The notes beneath the pieces are model-generated. The model saw nothing but the letters and a program-made list of their open reading frames with translations. It did not search any database and was not told the DNA's origin. This document shows, piece by piece, positions 41,751-53,243 of a stretch of DNA of 64,000 nt (the stretch's first letter is position 1; each line of letters opens with the position of its first letter). Where the stretch lies: contig JAEUWY010000001.1 of the NCBI GenBank assembly GCA_022059125.1, positions 372,001 through 436,000 on the forward strand. The letters are read 5' to 3'. Position numbers and translations under genes: made by a program. Source of the stretch: Corynespora cassiicola (Eukaryota; Ascomycota; Dothideomycetes; Pleosporales; Corynesporascaceae).

Positions 41751-43121
41751 TTGACCCCTCGATGTGCCCCCAAGGGCTTCTGCCGCTCGTCTCGAAATTC
41801 GTTCGACTCAATATCTCCCGCCACCATCACTCCAACTCTTCCGATTGCCATTGTCGGCGGTGGCCTGGGAGGACTTGCGCTTGCAATCGGCCTGCGCAAA
41901 CATGGCATAGACTTCCGCATCTACGAAGCCACATCCGAGTTTTCTGAAATAGGCGCCGGGGTTGCTTTTGGTCCCAATTCGACGCGTGCGCTCGGTCTCA
42001 TCCATCCCGCGCTCCTGGAAGGCTACAAGCAGCATGCGACCTACAACGAGAACCCCAACCACGAACACACGTTTCTCTCGGTACGCTGGGGCATGGACGA
42101 GCGGAGGGAAGGCGGGAGCGAGGCCGGCGACCTTATATGGCATATGAAGGACAAGTGGGATCCGCAGAGTGCAAAGAAGCTAGGCGTAAAGACTCGCAGC
42201 TGCATCCACAGAGCCAGGCTGCTCGATACCCTTGTTGGACTCCTCCCAGAGGGCGTGACGCATTTCCGCAAAAGTTTCGAGAGTCTGATCGAACTGGCCG
42301 ATGGTACGATTGAGCTGCGCCTTGCTGATGGGACAACGGCTCACGTCGGCGCCGTCGTCGGCTGCGACGGCATCAAGAGCAGGATGCGCGAAATCGTGTG
42401 TTCAAGTAGTGGTATCAATGCCAGCCCCTCCTATGTCGGTGAATGCGCATTCCGTGCAATGGTGCCACGAGCCGCGGCAATCGAAGCCTCAGGCCCTGAA
42501 TTAGCAAGCAATGGACAGATATTCTGTAGATATGGTGCGTACATTGTCACTTATCCCGTCGAACGCGGCGAGTTTGTCAACATGGTCGCTATCCCACATG
42601 ATGAAGGTAAATCTTGGGCTTGGCAATCGTCCGAGTGGACTGTGCCAACCACTGCCGACGAGTTTCTGCGACATTTCCAGGGCTGGGACCTTCCGCAAAC
42701 TGAGCTCATAAGGCAATACTGCACCCCTCAGCGATGGGCGTTGTTCAATGTCAAGCATTCTGCTCCGTACTATCAAGGCCGCATTTGCCTCATGGGCGAC
42801 AACGCCTACGCAACTACACCACATCTGGGAGCAGGTGCAGGTATGACCATGGAGGATGCCTACGTCCTTAGTAATCTCATCGCCCATGCTCACGGCTCCA
42901 CCGACATTGGGAATGCTTTCAAAGCATACGATGCCGTGCGACGGCCCTGCACCCAGCAATTAATTGAGAACAGCAGACTTGCGGGGCTCGCGACCGACTT
43001 TCTCCTGTCCGGCATCGATGATTCTGCAGACGCTTTGCAAGAAAAGTATGAAGCATGGCACAAGTGGCTTTGGCACGAAGACCTCATTGCTCAATTAGAT
43101 AGTGCAAAGAGACTTGTCTAG
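41751..43121 (+). CDS. FAD-dependent monooxygenase, salicylate-hydroxylase-like (about 456 codons, start unresolved)
   Basis: Group A flavoprotein monooxygenase pattern: PIAIVGGGLGGLALAIGL (FAD GxGxxG), DFRIYEATSEFSEIGAGVAF, VVGCDGIKSRMRE (the DG motif) and RICLMGDNAYATTPHLGAG (the GD motif), then EDAYVLSNLI. Such enzymes use NAD(P)H and O2 to hydroxylate aromatic or related substrates, often in catabolism or secondary metabolism. The frame opens at 41751 but has no ATG before the FAD motif. ATGs at 41744 and 41762 are in another frame, so a 5' exon or an indel is likely. The rest is uninterrupted. It precedes an Old Yellow Enzyme pseudogene and a P450 on the same strand, suggesting a former small pathway. 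Confidence 0.85.
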   Translation: MTPRCAPKGFCRSSRNSFDSISPATITPTLPIAIVGGGLGGLALAIGLRKHGIDFRIYEATSEFSEIGAGVAFGPNSTRALGLIHPALLEGYKQHATYNENPNHEHTFLSVRWGMDERREGGSEAGDLIWHMKDKWDPQSAKKLGVKTRSCIHRARLLDTLVGLLPEGVTHFRKSFESLIELADGTIELRLADGTTAHVGAVVGCDGIKSRMREIVCSSSGINASPSYVGECAFRAMVPRAAAIEASGPELASNGQIFCRYGAYIVTYPVERGEFVNMVAIPHDEGKSWAWQSSEWTVPTTADEFLRHFQGWDLPQTELIRQYCTPQRWALFNVKHSAPYYQGRICLMGDNAYATTPHLGAGAGMTMEDAYVLSNLIAHAHGSTDIGNAFKAYDAVRRPCTQQLIENSRLAGLATDFLLSGIDDSADALQEKYEAWHKWLWHEDLIAQLDSAKRLV

Positions 43122-43403
43122 GGCAAAGATCTGGTTTACAGATCGGCAATCTTACTCGACTTGAGCCATGTCCGACGCCCTACGCCCTGTTTCGATAAGC
43201 GACAAGTCATGACACAATCTCTGGGGGCTGACAAATATAGGCATCACGTCATGTACCGAGGTTCTCCCATGGATTTCGAAGCAAAACGAAAATTCGTTCA
43301 TATCGCCGAGTTGGGCCGTGTTTCGACATGATTTCAAAGTCGGGACTAGTATAAAGACAGCGGTTGCTGTGTTCAAAATCCGCGTTTAGCATTGAAGACT
43401 TGA

Positions 43404-44561
<1,158 letters not shown>

Positions 44562-44722
44562 TCATGACACTGGTCGAATAGACATTTCACCCTCTTCTTG
44601 AGTCGGATCAGCGATGCAAATGATACCGTAGAAGGTTATGAATCAGATGAACAGCGATAGATTAGCGTAGCAATCAAATTTAGATGACGATCATTTATTT
44701 TCCATCCCCGGTTTTCGTTCAT

Positions 44723-45301
44723 TTAAGAAGACATGCCGCGAATGGCCAACTCTTCCACTCCCATTGACGCTCGAAGATGTAGATTCCTCTTGTGGTCATT
44801 CCAGGTGCCCATAAAGGGCTCCACATGGTCAATTAACTGGAACGTACGCTGCCGAGCCTCAACCTGTAGTGTAGCGTCATGGCGGCCAGTTGGCGTCGGC
44901 CTTATGCAACCCTTCGGCGCTCGGAAGTCTTGGCTTTTTTCTACGGCGCCGTGTTCTAAACCAAACGGGAATACCATGCCAAGGTTGCAGATGTGGACAT
45001 GAGTAATGCCAGGGCTCATCTCTAAATGCCCCGCCGGGGATTTCTCTCCCTCGCGCCTTGCCTCTTTTGTGCCCCTGGGGCTGAACACAATGCTCGGCGC
45101 AACTCCAAACACCCACGCATACCTGGGCACCGTCATTATGGCCACGCTGCGCATAGGATGCTGGGGCAGATCGTATGTTCGGGGCGCGCAATGTCCGATA
45201 TACAGACCCGCGGGATGCGAGGAGGCCTTCGAGTCCCATCTCCAGCTGAGGCCAACATTCGTTAAATAACCAGTCATGGTGCAAAGGAAACAAGGCATCA
45301 C
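44723..45301 (-). CDS. Hypothetical protein (192 aa), weak support
   Basis: A minus-strand frame from ATG 45301 between the OYE pseudogene and the P450 gene. I do not recognise it. The C-terminal half (HVHICNLGMVFPFGLEHGAV; TFQLIDHVEPFMGTWNDHK) has protein-like composition, and the N-terminal half is less convincing. Its start would overlap the 5' UTR of the P450 gene only slightly. Several overlapping frames on both strands are open here because of composition, so it could be spurious. Confidence 0.3.
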   Translation of the reverse strand: MMPCFLCTMTGYLTNVGLSWRWDSKASSHPAGLYIGHCAPRTYDLPQHPMRSVAIMTVPRYAWVFGVAPSIVFSPRGTKEARREGEKSPAGHLEMSPGITHVHICNLGMVFPFGLEHGAVEKSQDFRAPKGCIRPTPTGRHDATLQVEARQRTFQLIDHVEPFMGTWNDHKRNLHLRASMGVEELAIRGMSS

Positions 45302-45380
45302 AAGCCCTACCCATCATCGTTCGCTTTCGATATTTTGTCTGCGGTTTTTGAGAGAAGCGACTTTTGCGTCTGATTCGAAA

Positions 45381-48300
45381 ATGTCTACGCAGGACCACCA
45401 GATTGTTCTCATTCCGGAGCCGACTGGCCTACCATTTCTCGGCAACATTGGTGAATTCAAGTCTGAAGACTCACTGAAAGATCTCGACCGTCTTCATGAT
45501 AGATATGGTACGTATGGCCTTGTAGACTGGCGGCTCATAGCTAACGCCTCAACAGGCGAAATCTTTCGGCTACGGTTTCCCGAAAGCAAGACGAACGTCT
45601 GCGCAGGCTCGTACAAGTTGGTTAGCGAGCTGTGCGATGAAACGCGCTTCAAGAAGTCGGTCACGGGCGAATTGGCTGAAGCACGCGAGGTCGCCGGGGA
45701 CGGCTTGTTCACCGCAAGGAATGAAGAAGAGAATTGGGGCGTCGCTCATCGAATTCTGATGCCAGCTTTCGGCCCTGTCAATATCAGACACATGTTTGAC
45801 AATATGCACGAGATTGTCAGTCAGATGGCTCTGAAATGGGCCCGGCATGGGCCTTCTAATGCTATTCCTGCTAGCGAAGACTTTACGCGCATGGCTCTCG
45901 ATGTCCTTGCCCTTTGTTCCATGGGCTACCGCTTCAACTCATTCTACAAGGAGGAAATGCATCCCTTTGTACACAGCATGAGTAGCGCCTTGATAGAGAT
46001 TGGGAAGCGAGCACAGCGACCGAAATGGACATCCATTTTCTACCATTCATCTGACCGCAAGTTCCGTCACGATACCGATGTCCTGCGCAAGACGTCAGAG
46101 GAGCTCATCAAAGCCCGAAAAGCAGACCCAGAAGGCCACAAGAAGAGAGATCTTCTTACAGCCATGCTCGAGGGTGTGGATGCGAGGACAGGGCAGAAGC
46201 TGAGCGACGAGAGCATCATCAACAATCTCATCACCTTTTTGGTCGCTGGACACGAGACGACTTCTGGTACAATGTCATTTGCTTTTTACGCAATGCTGAA
46301 GAACCCTGACACGTTCCAGAAGGCTCAAAAAGAGGTGGACGAAGTCATGGGCAGGGAGCCTGTCACGGTTGAGAAAATTTTCAAACTAAAGTATATCCCA
46401 GCGGTAAGAGTAACTTGGCAATCCATCTGATTCAGTTGCTTACAGCTCTGTAGGTCCTCCGCGAGACCCTTCGTCAGTGTTCGCCAATCCCAGGTATCAC
46501 ATTTGAGCCCATCAAGGACGAGCTGCTGGGCGGCAAATACCCAGTCAAGAAGAACGAGCCGATATCCGCCATTTTCTCAAGATCACACCTTGATCCCGTA
46601 GTCTATGGGGAGGATGCAGGCCAATTCAAGCCCGAACGCATGCTCGAAGAGAATTTTGAGCGGCTACAAAAGGAGTTTCCACACTGCTGGAAACCGTTTG
46701 GGAATGGCATGCGTGCTTGTATTGGACGACCGTTTGCCTGGCAAGAGATGCTACTGGCACTCTCCGTGCTCCTCCAGAATTTCGACTTTTACCTTGACGA
46801 CCCTTCATACAACTTGAAGATCTCTGAAACCCTCACGATCAAACCCAAGGACTTCAATATGAGGGCGTCTCTGCGTCATGGTATGACACCTAGTGACCTG
46901 GAACGCAGGCTTCGTGGAGACCTTATGACCACGGAATCCGCCTCATCAAACGGTATTCCACGCAACCCCTCGGTTACAGCAAAGGGAAAACAGCTCAGCA
47001 TATTTTACGGGTCAAACAGTGGAACCTGCGAGGCTTTGGCTCAGCGATTAGCTGCCAGCGCTTCATCCCACGGCTTTGTGATAGCAGCGCTTGACTCGCT
47101 CGACGCGGCCAAGAACCGACTGCCAAAAAACCACCCCGTGATAATATTTGCCTCTTCGTATGAAGGCCAGCCTCCTGACAATGCGAAAATGTTCGTATCA
47201 TGGTTGGAGGGCCTGGCCGGCAATGAGTTGGACGGCGTAGCGTACGCTGTCTTTGGTGCGGGCAATAAAGAATGGCATCATACATACCACCGAGTTCCCA
47301 GGTTTATCGATTCTTGGTTCAAAGACCATGGAGCTGAGCGGCTGGTCGAGTCTGGGCTGACTGACGTTTCTGAGAGAGATCCTTTTACCGACTTTGAGAG
47401 CTGGGAGGATGACCATCTTTGGCCGGCTCTTGAGACGAAATATTCCATCATCAAATCTGATGATTCTTCCATCTACTCTGGGCTATCGGTCGATGTGTCG
47501 ACGCCGCGCAGCTCCACTCTCCGCCAGGATGTCAGAAAGGCGATTGTTTCCGCTTCCTATGACCTCACTGCACCAGAACTTCCCAAGAAGAAACATGTAG
47601 AGATTAAACTTCCCAGTGGAGTATCGTATGAGCCTGGCGATTACCTGGCTCTCTTGCCTATGAACCCCAGAGAAACTGTCAACCGGGTATTCCGCCGTTT
47701 CAGGCTCCCATGGGACGCGGTGCTCAATATCAAGGGAAACGAGGCAACACCGTTACCAATCAACACTCCAACCTCGGCATCTGACGTATTGAGCGCCTAT
47801 GTTGAGTTGTCGCAGCCGGCGACGAAGAGGAACGTCTTGACACTCGCATCGCATGCACCCGATCCAAAAACCAAGGAACAGGCCGCTGCCTTAGCCTCGG
47901 AAGAAAACTTTGCCATCGAAATCACCAAGAAACGAGTTTCTGTTCTGGATCTCCTCGAGCGTTTCCCTTTAATAGAAATCACGATTGGCGCGTTCCTATC
48001 CATGCTCCCACCGATGCGCATCCGCCAGTAGTAAGTACATCTTATCCGAATTTCACATCAACCGAATGCTAACTCTAGAAGCTCCATATCCTCATCGCCC
48101 TTGCACGACTCCCAAGTCGCCACCATCACCTACTCCGTCCTCGAAGAACCTTCCTTTTCCGGACAGGGAAAACACATTGGCGTCGCCACCAGCTACCTCG
48201 CCAGCCTCAAGCCCAACGACATAGTCCACGTCGCCGTGAAAAAGTCCCACATATCTTTCCACCTCCCGGCCAATGCAAAGACAACGCCTGTCATCTGCGT

Positions 48301-48742
48301 CGCAGCCGGGACGGGGCTAGCACCCTTCCGCGGCTTTGTCCAGCAGCGCGCTGCCCAGATTGAAGCAGGGCGCTACCTTGCACCTGCACTTCTCATCTAC
48401 GGCTGCCGAGGCAGAGCCGATGACCTTTATCGCGAGGAATTTGATGCGTGGGAAGCGATGGGCGCGGTGGTCGTGAAGCGCGCCTATTCGCGCGAGGACG
48501 CCAAGGAGACGGTGGGCTGCAAGTACGTCCAGGACCGCATGGTGAAGGAAAAAGTGCTGCTTGAAGTGCTTTGGAAGAATGGGGCCAAGTTGTTTGTGTG
48601 CGGGAGTAGGCATGTGGGGAACGCGGTCGAGAAGGCATGTGTTGAGCTTTTGCGCGAGTTTAAAGAGTGCGACGCCGAAACCGCGAGGAGGGAGTTGGAT
48701 GGGATTCGGAATGAGAGGTTTGCGACGGATGTTTTTGATTAG
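45381..48742 (+). CDS. Self-sufficient cytochrome P450 / NADPH-P450 reductase fusion, CYP505 (P450foxy) type (1070 aa, 4 exons)
   Basis: Exons 45381-45507, 45556-46403, 46454-48030 and 48082-48742 (introns 48, 50 and 51 nt) sum to 3213 nt, the usual length for this family. The heme domain has the I-helix AGHETTSG (~272), LRETLR, and FGNGMRACIGRP with the heme Cys (~410). The reductase starts with the FMN site SIFYGSNSGTCEALAQRLA (~505). FAD motifs PPMRIRQYSISSSPL (formed by the third splice) and NADP motifs GTGLAPFRGF and CGSRHVGNAVEKAC follow. P450foxy-type enzymes are membrane-associated subterminal fatty-acid hydroxylases needing no separate reductase; related fusions act in secondary metabolism. 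The third acceptor is chosen as AAG at 48081 because the nearer TAG would create a stop. No defects seen. Confidence 0.95.
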
Positions 48743-49074
48743 AAAAGTAATTTCTACTCATCTGATAGTAATTTTCCATTTTCTCTGAAAGTTCATCACT
48801 AATCTGTAATGTGACGCAACCGCTGTTCGAGACTTGGTTAAGATCGTCAAATGTTTTACGACAGGGTTTATAAAATCATAACGCCGTGGTTCTGGGGCAT
48901 GTGAAGAGCTACATAGTATGTAAATGGTTAATCTACTTCCAGGATGACGTATGATTCTCCGAAAGAGACATATCCTCTGGAAAAGGGCTTCACTGGGATT
49001 CTATTGCAACATACACATGTATACAATTGGTATATTTAACTTTGCCTCCTGACCACCTTGGTCAATCTCTTTGT
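48743..49074. other. Convergent intergenic region
   Basis: 3' ends of the P450 gene and the minus-strand membrane protein meet here. No gene and no clear motif. Confidence 0.5.
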
Positions 49075-50151
49075 TCACGTCTCGCCCTCTTCATTTGCAT
49101 TAACCCTCCTTTCCAACCACCACTGAATTGTCATCGCTACCATGGCGCTGTTCCAGACAAACGCAACTCCCATGCCGATCGAAAACGCGAGCGATGTCGA
49201 CACCTCGTTTGTGCGACACAAAGTGACCACGGCTAGATCGTCTATACCGTCTGGTAAGACAAAGCTGGAGGCGAGTAAAAGCAGTTGGCACACTGCCATA
49301 TCCAGATAACCGAGCCACTTTCGTAGTCTACTCCCCTCATTGACAGCGATGGGTTTGTACAGGAACTTTTGGATAAAGAAGAGCGGAATCGCAGCGGCGC
49401 TTAGGGAGACCGTGATGAGGCCTGTGATCTAATAATTCCATCAGTCTGACCTTGAAAAAATTGCTTCCTAAAAACTTCAAGACATACTCCATGTTCTGTG
49501 TTCAAGTGCTTCCTGGAGCCAATGGCACAGATACCACAGACGAGACCTATCGTGCCTAGTGGGATCAAAAATCCCAACTGGAGAATGGTTTGCCAGCGGT
49601 GGATCTTGGATATGTAGATGGGCTTATTGACCAGAGAGCACAATGATGCTGCCGATGCTAGCATCAGGACAATTGGATACACGATGAAAAATGCGAGCGC
49701 CATGCACCCCACTACATCCAGGATTAGTGGCACAATATAAAAAAGGGCCAGGAAGCGGGTTACCATGTATAGATGTCAGCGATATCAGCACATGTTTGGA
49801 TACTCCATTTATGTTATACGTGTCTTCTCTCAAATCGACAGTAAAGTTGTGCCCTCCGCTTTTGATGAAAACGGGACACGTCGGCAAGGTGATGTTTGCA
49901 AGCGGATTCGCTGTAATTTTACGAGTGAGAAGGTCCTTGAGGCTGTCAAAACCAGGATGTGACCAGCAGTGAATGTCGCTCAAATCGTCCAGGTGCTCCT
50001 GGAGAAAGTCTTTGATGTAAAAATCGTTAGAGGCGCTCTGAAAGCAGCCGACACTCCGCGTCGATACCTGAAAGGAGGAAGCTTCACGATAGGCATCGAC
50101 CTTGGTGTGCAGCAGTGGTAAAATGATTATGAAAGAGGAAAAAAACATCAT
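49075..50151 (-). CDS. Secretory-pathway membrane protein with ~5 TM helices (321 aa, 3 exons), unknown function
   Basis: Exons 50151-49764, 49711-49488 and 49428-49075 (introns 52 and 59 nt, GT-AG, the first with a CACTAAT branch site) sum to 966 nt. Start MMFFSSFIIILPLLHTKVDA is a signal peptide. Residues ~21-125 are a luminal or extracellular part with several cysteines and an N-glycosylation site (NFT). Hydrophobic helices follow: MALAFFIVYPIVLMLASAAS, TILQLGFLIPLGTIGLVCGI, GLITVSLSAAAIPLFFIQKF, MAVCQLLLLASSFVLP and FSIGMGVAFVWNSAMVAM. The C-terminus is charged and cytosolic. I do not recognise a family. The layout (signal peptide, soluble domain, several TMs) resembles receptor-like fungal membrane proteins; that is inference. 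Confidence 0.75.
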
Positions 50152-51346
50152 CTTACTGTTCACTAGTCTCGAGGCTTCAGCGATAATCTAGGAGAACCAC
50201 AGCGCGGGTGCGGTTGGAATGGTATAGATGCCCCTTCTTCGGTATCCTTGGCACGCCGAGATCTTAAATACTTCAAAAATGCCACAGTTTGATCTTCTGT
50301 GGTAAGAAAGTTGTTTTGGAGCATAGGGTGGCCCCGGTGCTTTCAGGTGTTGGTGCTGGGGTACCTTGTCTAGATGAGACAATTCTACGTAGATTTAACT
50401 AAATGCAACAAGTTAGACTTACGAGAGTGCGAGCAGATCTAAGACCCCCTGACGCTTCAGAATCATACACGTTATTGAACACACAATGGCTGTGTAATGC
50501 TCCGAGGTCGCAACTCTAACTTGTAGAGACCAGATATTAGGCCAGCTCTACAACCACAAGCATTCGGGCGTATATAGGCATTGAATCTAGCTCCAAGGAC
50601 TCTCAAATCTCAAATTTCAAGGATCTGGAGCTAGAGATAGGCTGGGTCCGTTGAACATGCACAACTCCGTACATGGGGTGAGTCTATTCTTCGTTGCTCA
50701 AGGGTATTGAGCGAATAGTCTCTGATACCTGTTGCAATGTCGTCTTTGATAGATCTTCATATCTGACAGCTCGACTTAGAAGAGTACCACCCTTGTCTCG
50801 TATCAAAACTATCGTATAACAAAGCATTAGTAAGTGCTGGGACAGGGTCAGAAAGTGACCACAAAGTACAAGCTACATGTACGCAGCCTACTTGTCTGAA
50901 GTCACTGACGCGCATCGTCACGTATGGAATCAAAGCCTGTTCACTGGATTCTAACAATGATACGGAGCTGAAGTGGAGAATGAGGTGAAGCTTATGCTGG
51001 GAAAGGAGCCGAGGAGAAGATATGGACCGAAGCTGGCACCTAATCGGGTTAGAAACACTTCGACAATTCTCCGCCGGGGACTTATACTACGTGCTTTTTT
51101 AATAATGGGACGAAATCTAATGGAAATATTAATACGAAGAGCTCGCTTCAATGATACAGAGTGCACTTTTACCCACGTATTCACACACTGCCACTGCCAA
51201 GTCCAGACGAAAAAGGTAGACCTTGCGTGCCGACTGCTCCGGTCGTTGGAGGATGGGGGAATGATAATTTGGTTGTTGGTTGCACATGTTGAGATGTATG
51301 CCTTTTTATGTGGGAAAAATCCTTTTACTTCTTAAAGTAATAACTA
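50152..51346. other. Gene-poor region left of transposon 2
   Basis: No supported gene; AT-rich patches and short frames on both strands. Confidence 0.4.
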
Positions 51347-53199
51347 ACGTACATGATAAGCGAACGGCGCAGACAAGCAAACGGCGCACTTTTGCCAAGA
51401 CCTACGACCACCACCACTCTCATGCCCTGTTGTGGTGGAAACTAAGCGCGGGGAGGCCCTTCCTCTGTCGCTTTCTACCTTGCTGGAGTTACTTGGTCTT
51501 CCACGCAGGTGCGCAAGTTGTGCCCCGTCTTTCCGCAGCGACTGCAGCGCGCTTTTGTCCGCTGTCCCTTCTCGGACCGAGCCTTGCCCTCGCCCGTCTC
51601 CTCCTCTAGCTGCTTATTTGCATCATTTTGTGTCACGATTTCATCCACTTCTGTCTTTGAAAGGGTTCCTCCTTCCTGGATCCGCTTTCTTTTCCGGCTT
51701 TTTCGTTGTGATGCGGCCTTGTTTGCCTCCTCAACCTCTTTGACTCGACCCTTAAGCAGCGCGGCTGAATGAGCCATCATCTCAGCACCCTTCTCAAGCT
51801 GATCCAGGGCTTCAATGATGGAAGCAGGTGACGAGCTCTTATGTCTCCTAATTCTATCGCGGATTAGCGACGATTGGGCCTCGATCTCCTGCAGCGTGCT
51901 TGGTGTTTTAGGCGTCCACTTAGTAGCTTCTGGTGTTGGGGGCGTTGGCGTGCGAAGCTTCACTTGAAGCTTCGATAGCACAGCCTCTGGGCCGTGTGGG
52001 GCAATACCCGCTGCTCGAAAGCTAGCGCAAATGTTCTTCTCCATAACAGCATCCTTGAAAGCCGGTTTAAAGACCTCTAGGAAGGCCTTCTTCTCGATAT
52101 GGCTGATGTGACTGGTTGCCAAAGCTCGGATCTCTTTCGAGTATGCCTGCTTTAACGGGGCGAAACATGCAACGTCAAGCGGCTGGAGGAGGTGTGATGA
52201 GTGTGGAGGCATACACAAGGTGATGATCTTATGCTTCCTGCAAAGGTCCTGGAACGCAAGCGAGTTGTGGCTCTCATGGCCATCCAGGATGAGCAACCGG
52301 TAGCTGCCCACAGTGCGGTCCTTAGTATGGGCAATAAAGTGCTGGAGCCACTCTACACCAAGGTCGTTTGAAGTCCAACCGTTCTCACTGACACCGATAC
52401 GCCAGTCTCCCGGGACATCTTCGTACCAAGATTGGTCATGGTGCTTTGCTTTGAAGATGAAGAAGGGCGGGATTGCCCAGCCCATCTCATTGATCCCTAG
52501 GATCACCGAGATCCACTCACGATCGCCAGGCTGCAGCCCAAGTGGCCTATGTCTCCTCTCCGATGCAGTAACCACTACCACGCTTCCTGCTTGGCCTATA
52601 GCAAAACCGGTCTCGTCAAAGTTGTAGATATCGTCATCGAGAATGTCGTACTTTGCTTTGGTATTCTGAACAAGATCAAACCACGGCCTGATCACCTCCG
52701 GATCATTACATAAGGCTCTCTGGCGGGCCTGCTGCCGAGTCCTTCGCGTTTTGAGCTCTGGTATGCGAGTGACGAGATTGTGAGCCCAGCGGACGCCGAC
52801 CTTGCCCCCGTCGCGTGCAGCAAGCAGTTGGTTGGCCATGTCTCCTAGGTAGTCAAGCGTGACTGCAAACCCCGTCGCGTCTAGCTCAAGAGCCCTCTGA
52901 ACAACAGCCTCCTGCTCGCACTTAGTAAGCCGAGATGAATTGGGATGGCAGTCGCGTCGTGAAGTGGTTCCAGCGCGTCGTCGTCGAAGGGTAGTTAAAG
53001 AGATGTTATAGATTGTAGCAGCGCTTCGCAGGCTTAACGAAGGATTATTTTGGAGTGCTTGGAGGGCCTGAATAATGCCGTCTTCACGGATAGACGATAG
53101 CTGCTTCTGGCGTCGTGGCATTGATAATGAAGTAGAGTGGTGAGGTCTTGGCAAAAGTGCGCCGTTCGCTTGTCTGCGTCGTTCGCTTATCATGTACGT
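51347..53199 (-). mobile_element. Fot1/pogo-type DNA transposon 2, complete (1853 bp)
   Basis: TIRs begin ACGTACATGATAAGCGAAC at both ends and run ~57 bp with two mismatches, finishing CTTTTGCCAAGACCT. TA flanks both ends (51345-51346 and 53200-53201). It is the same family and strand as transposon 1 but differs in the TIR direct repeats: AAGCGAACGGCGCA/AAGCAAACGGCGCA, against AAGCGAAATG(G/A)ACA in transposon 1. The transposase frame is intact. Confidence 0.95.
51475..53121 (-). CDS. Fot1/pogo-family DDE_1 transposase (548 aa)
   Basis: I take MPRRQKQLSSIREDGII at 53121 as the start, equal to the other copy; an in-frame ATG at 53193 lies inside the TIR. Domains are as in the transposase at 30993: N-terminal helix-turn-helix (LSLRSAATIYNISLTTLRRR), CENP-B-like segment, DDE_1 core (YNFDETGF, LLILDGHESH, LQPLDVACF), and a CX2CX4HX4C knuckle (CSRCGKTGHNLRTC). 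The frame is open throughout, so it may be active. Differences from the first copy are concentrated in the N-terminal 52 residues and, to a lesser extent, the C-terminal tail. Confidence 0.95.
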   Translation of the reverse strand: MPRRQKQLSSIREDGIIQALQALQNNPSLSLRSAATIYNISLTTLRRRRAGTTSRRDCHPNSSRLTKCEQEAVVQRALELDATGFAVTLDYLGDMANQLLAARDGGKVGVRWAHNLVTRIPELKTRRTRQQARQRALCNDPEVIRPWFDLVQNTKAKYDILDDDIYNFDETGFAIGQAGSVVVVTASERRHRPLGLQPGDREWISVILGINEMGWAIPPFFIFKAKHHDQSWYEDVPGDWRIGVSENGWTSNDLGVEWLQHFIAHTKDRTVGSYRLLILDGHESHNSLAFQDLCRKHKIITLCMPPHSSHLLQPLDVACFAPLKQAYSKEIRALATSHISHIEKKAFLEVFKPAFKDAVMEKNICASFRAAGIAPHGPEAVLSKLQVKLRTPTPPTPEATKWTPKTPSTLQEIEAQSSLIRDRIRRHKSSSPASIIEALDQLEKGAEMMAHSAALLKGRVKEVEEANKAASQRKSRKRKRIQEGGTLSKTEVDEIVTQNDANKQLEEETGEGKARSEKGQRTKARCSRCGKTGHNLRTCVEDQVTPAR

Positions 53200-53243
53200 T
53201 ACCAGTATCTATCAAACACGAATTTGGATGCAGATTGGAGAGG

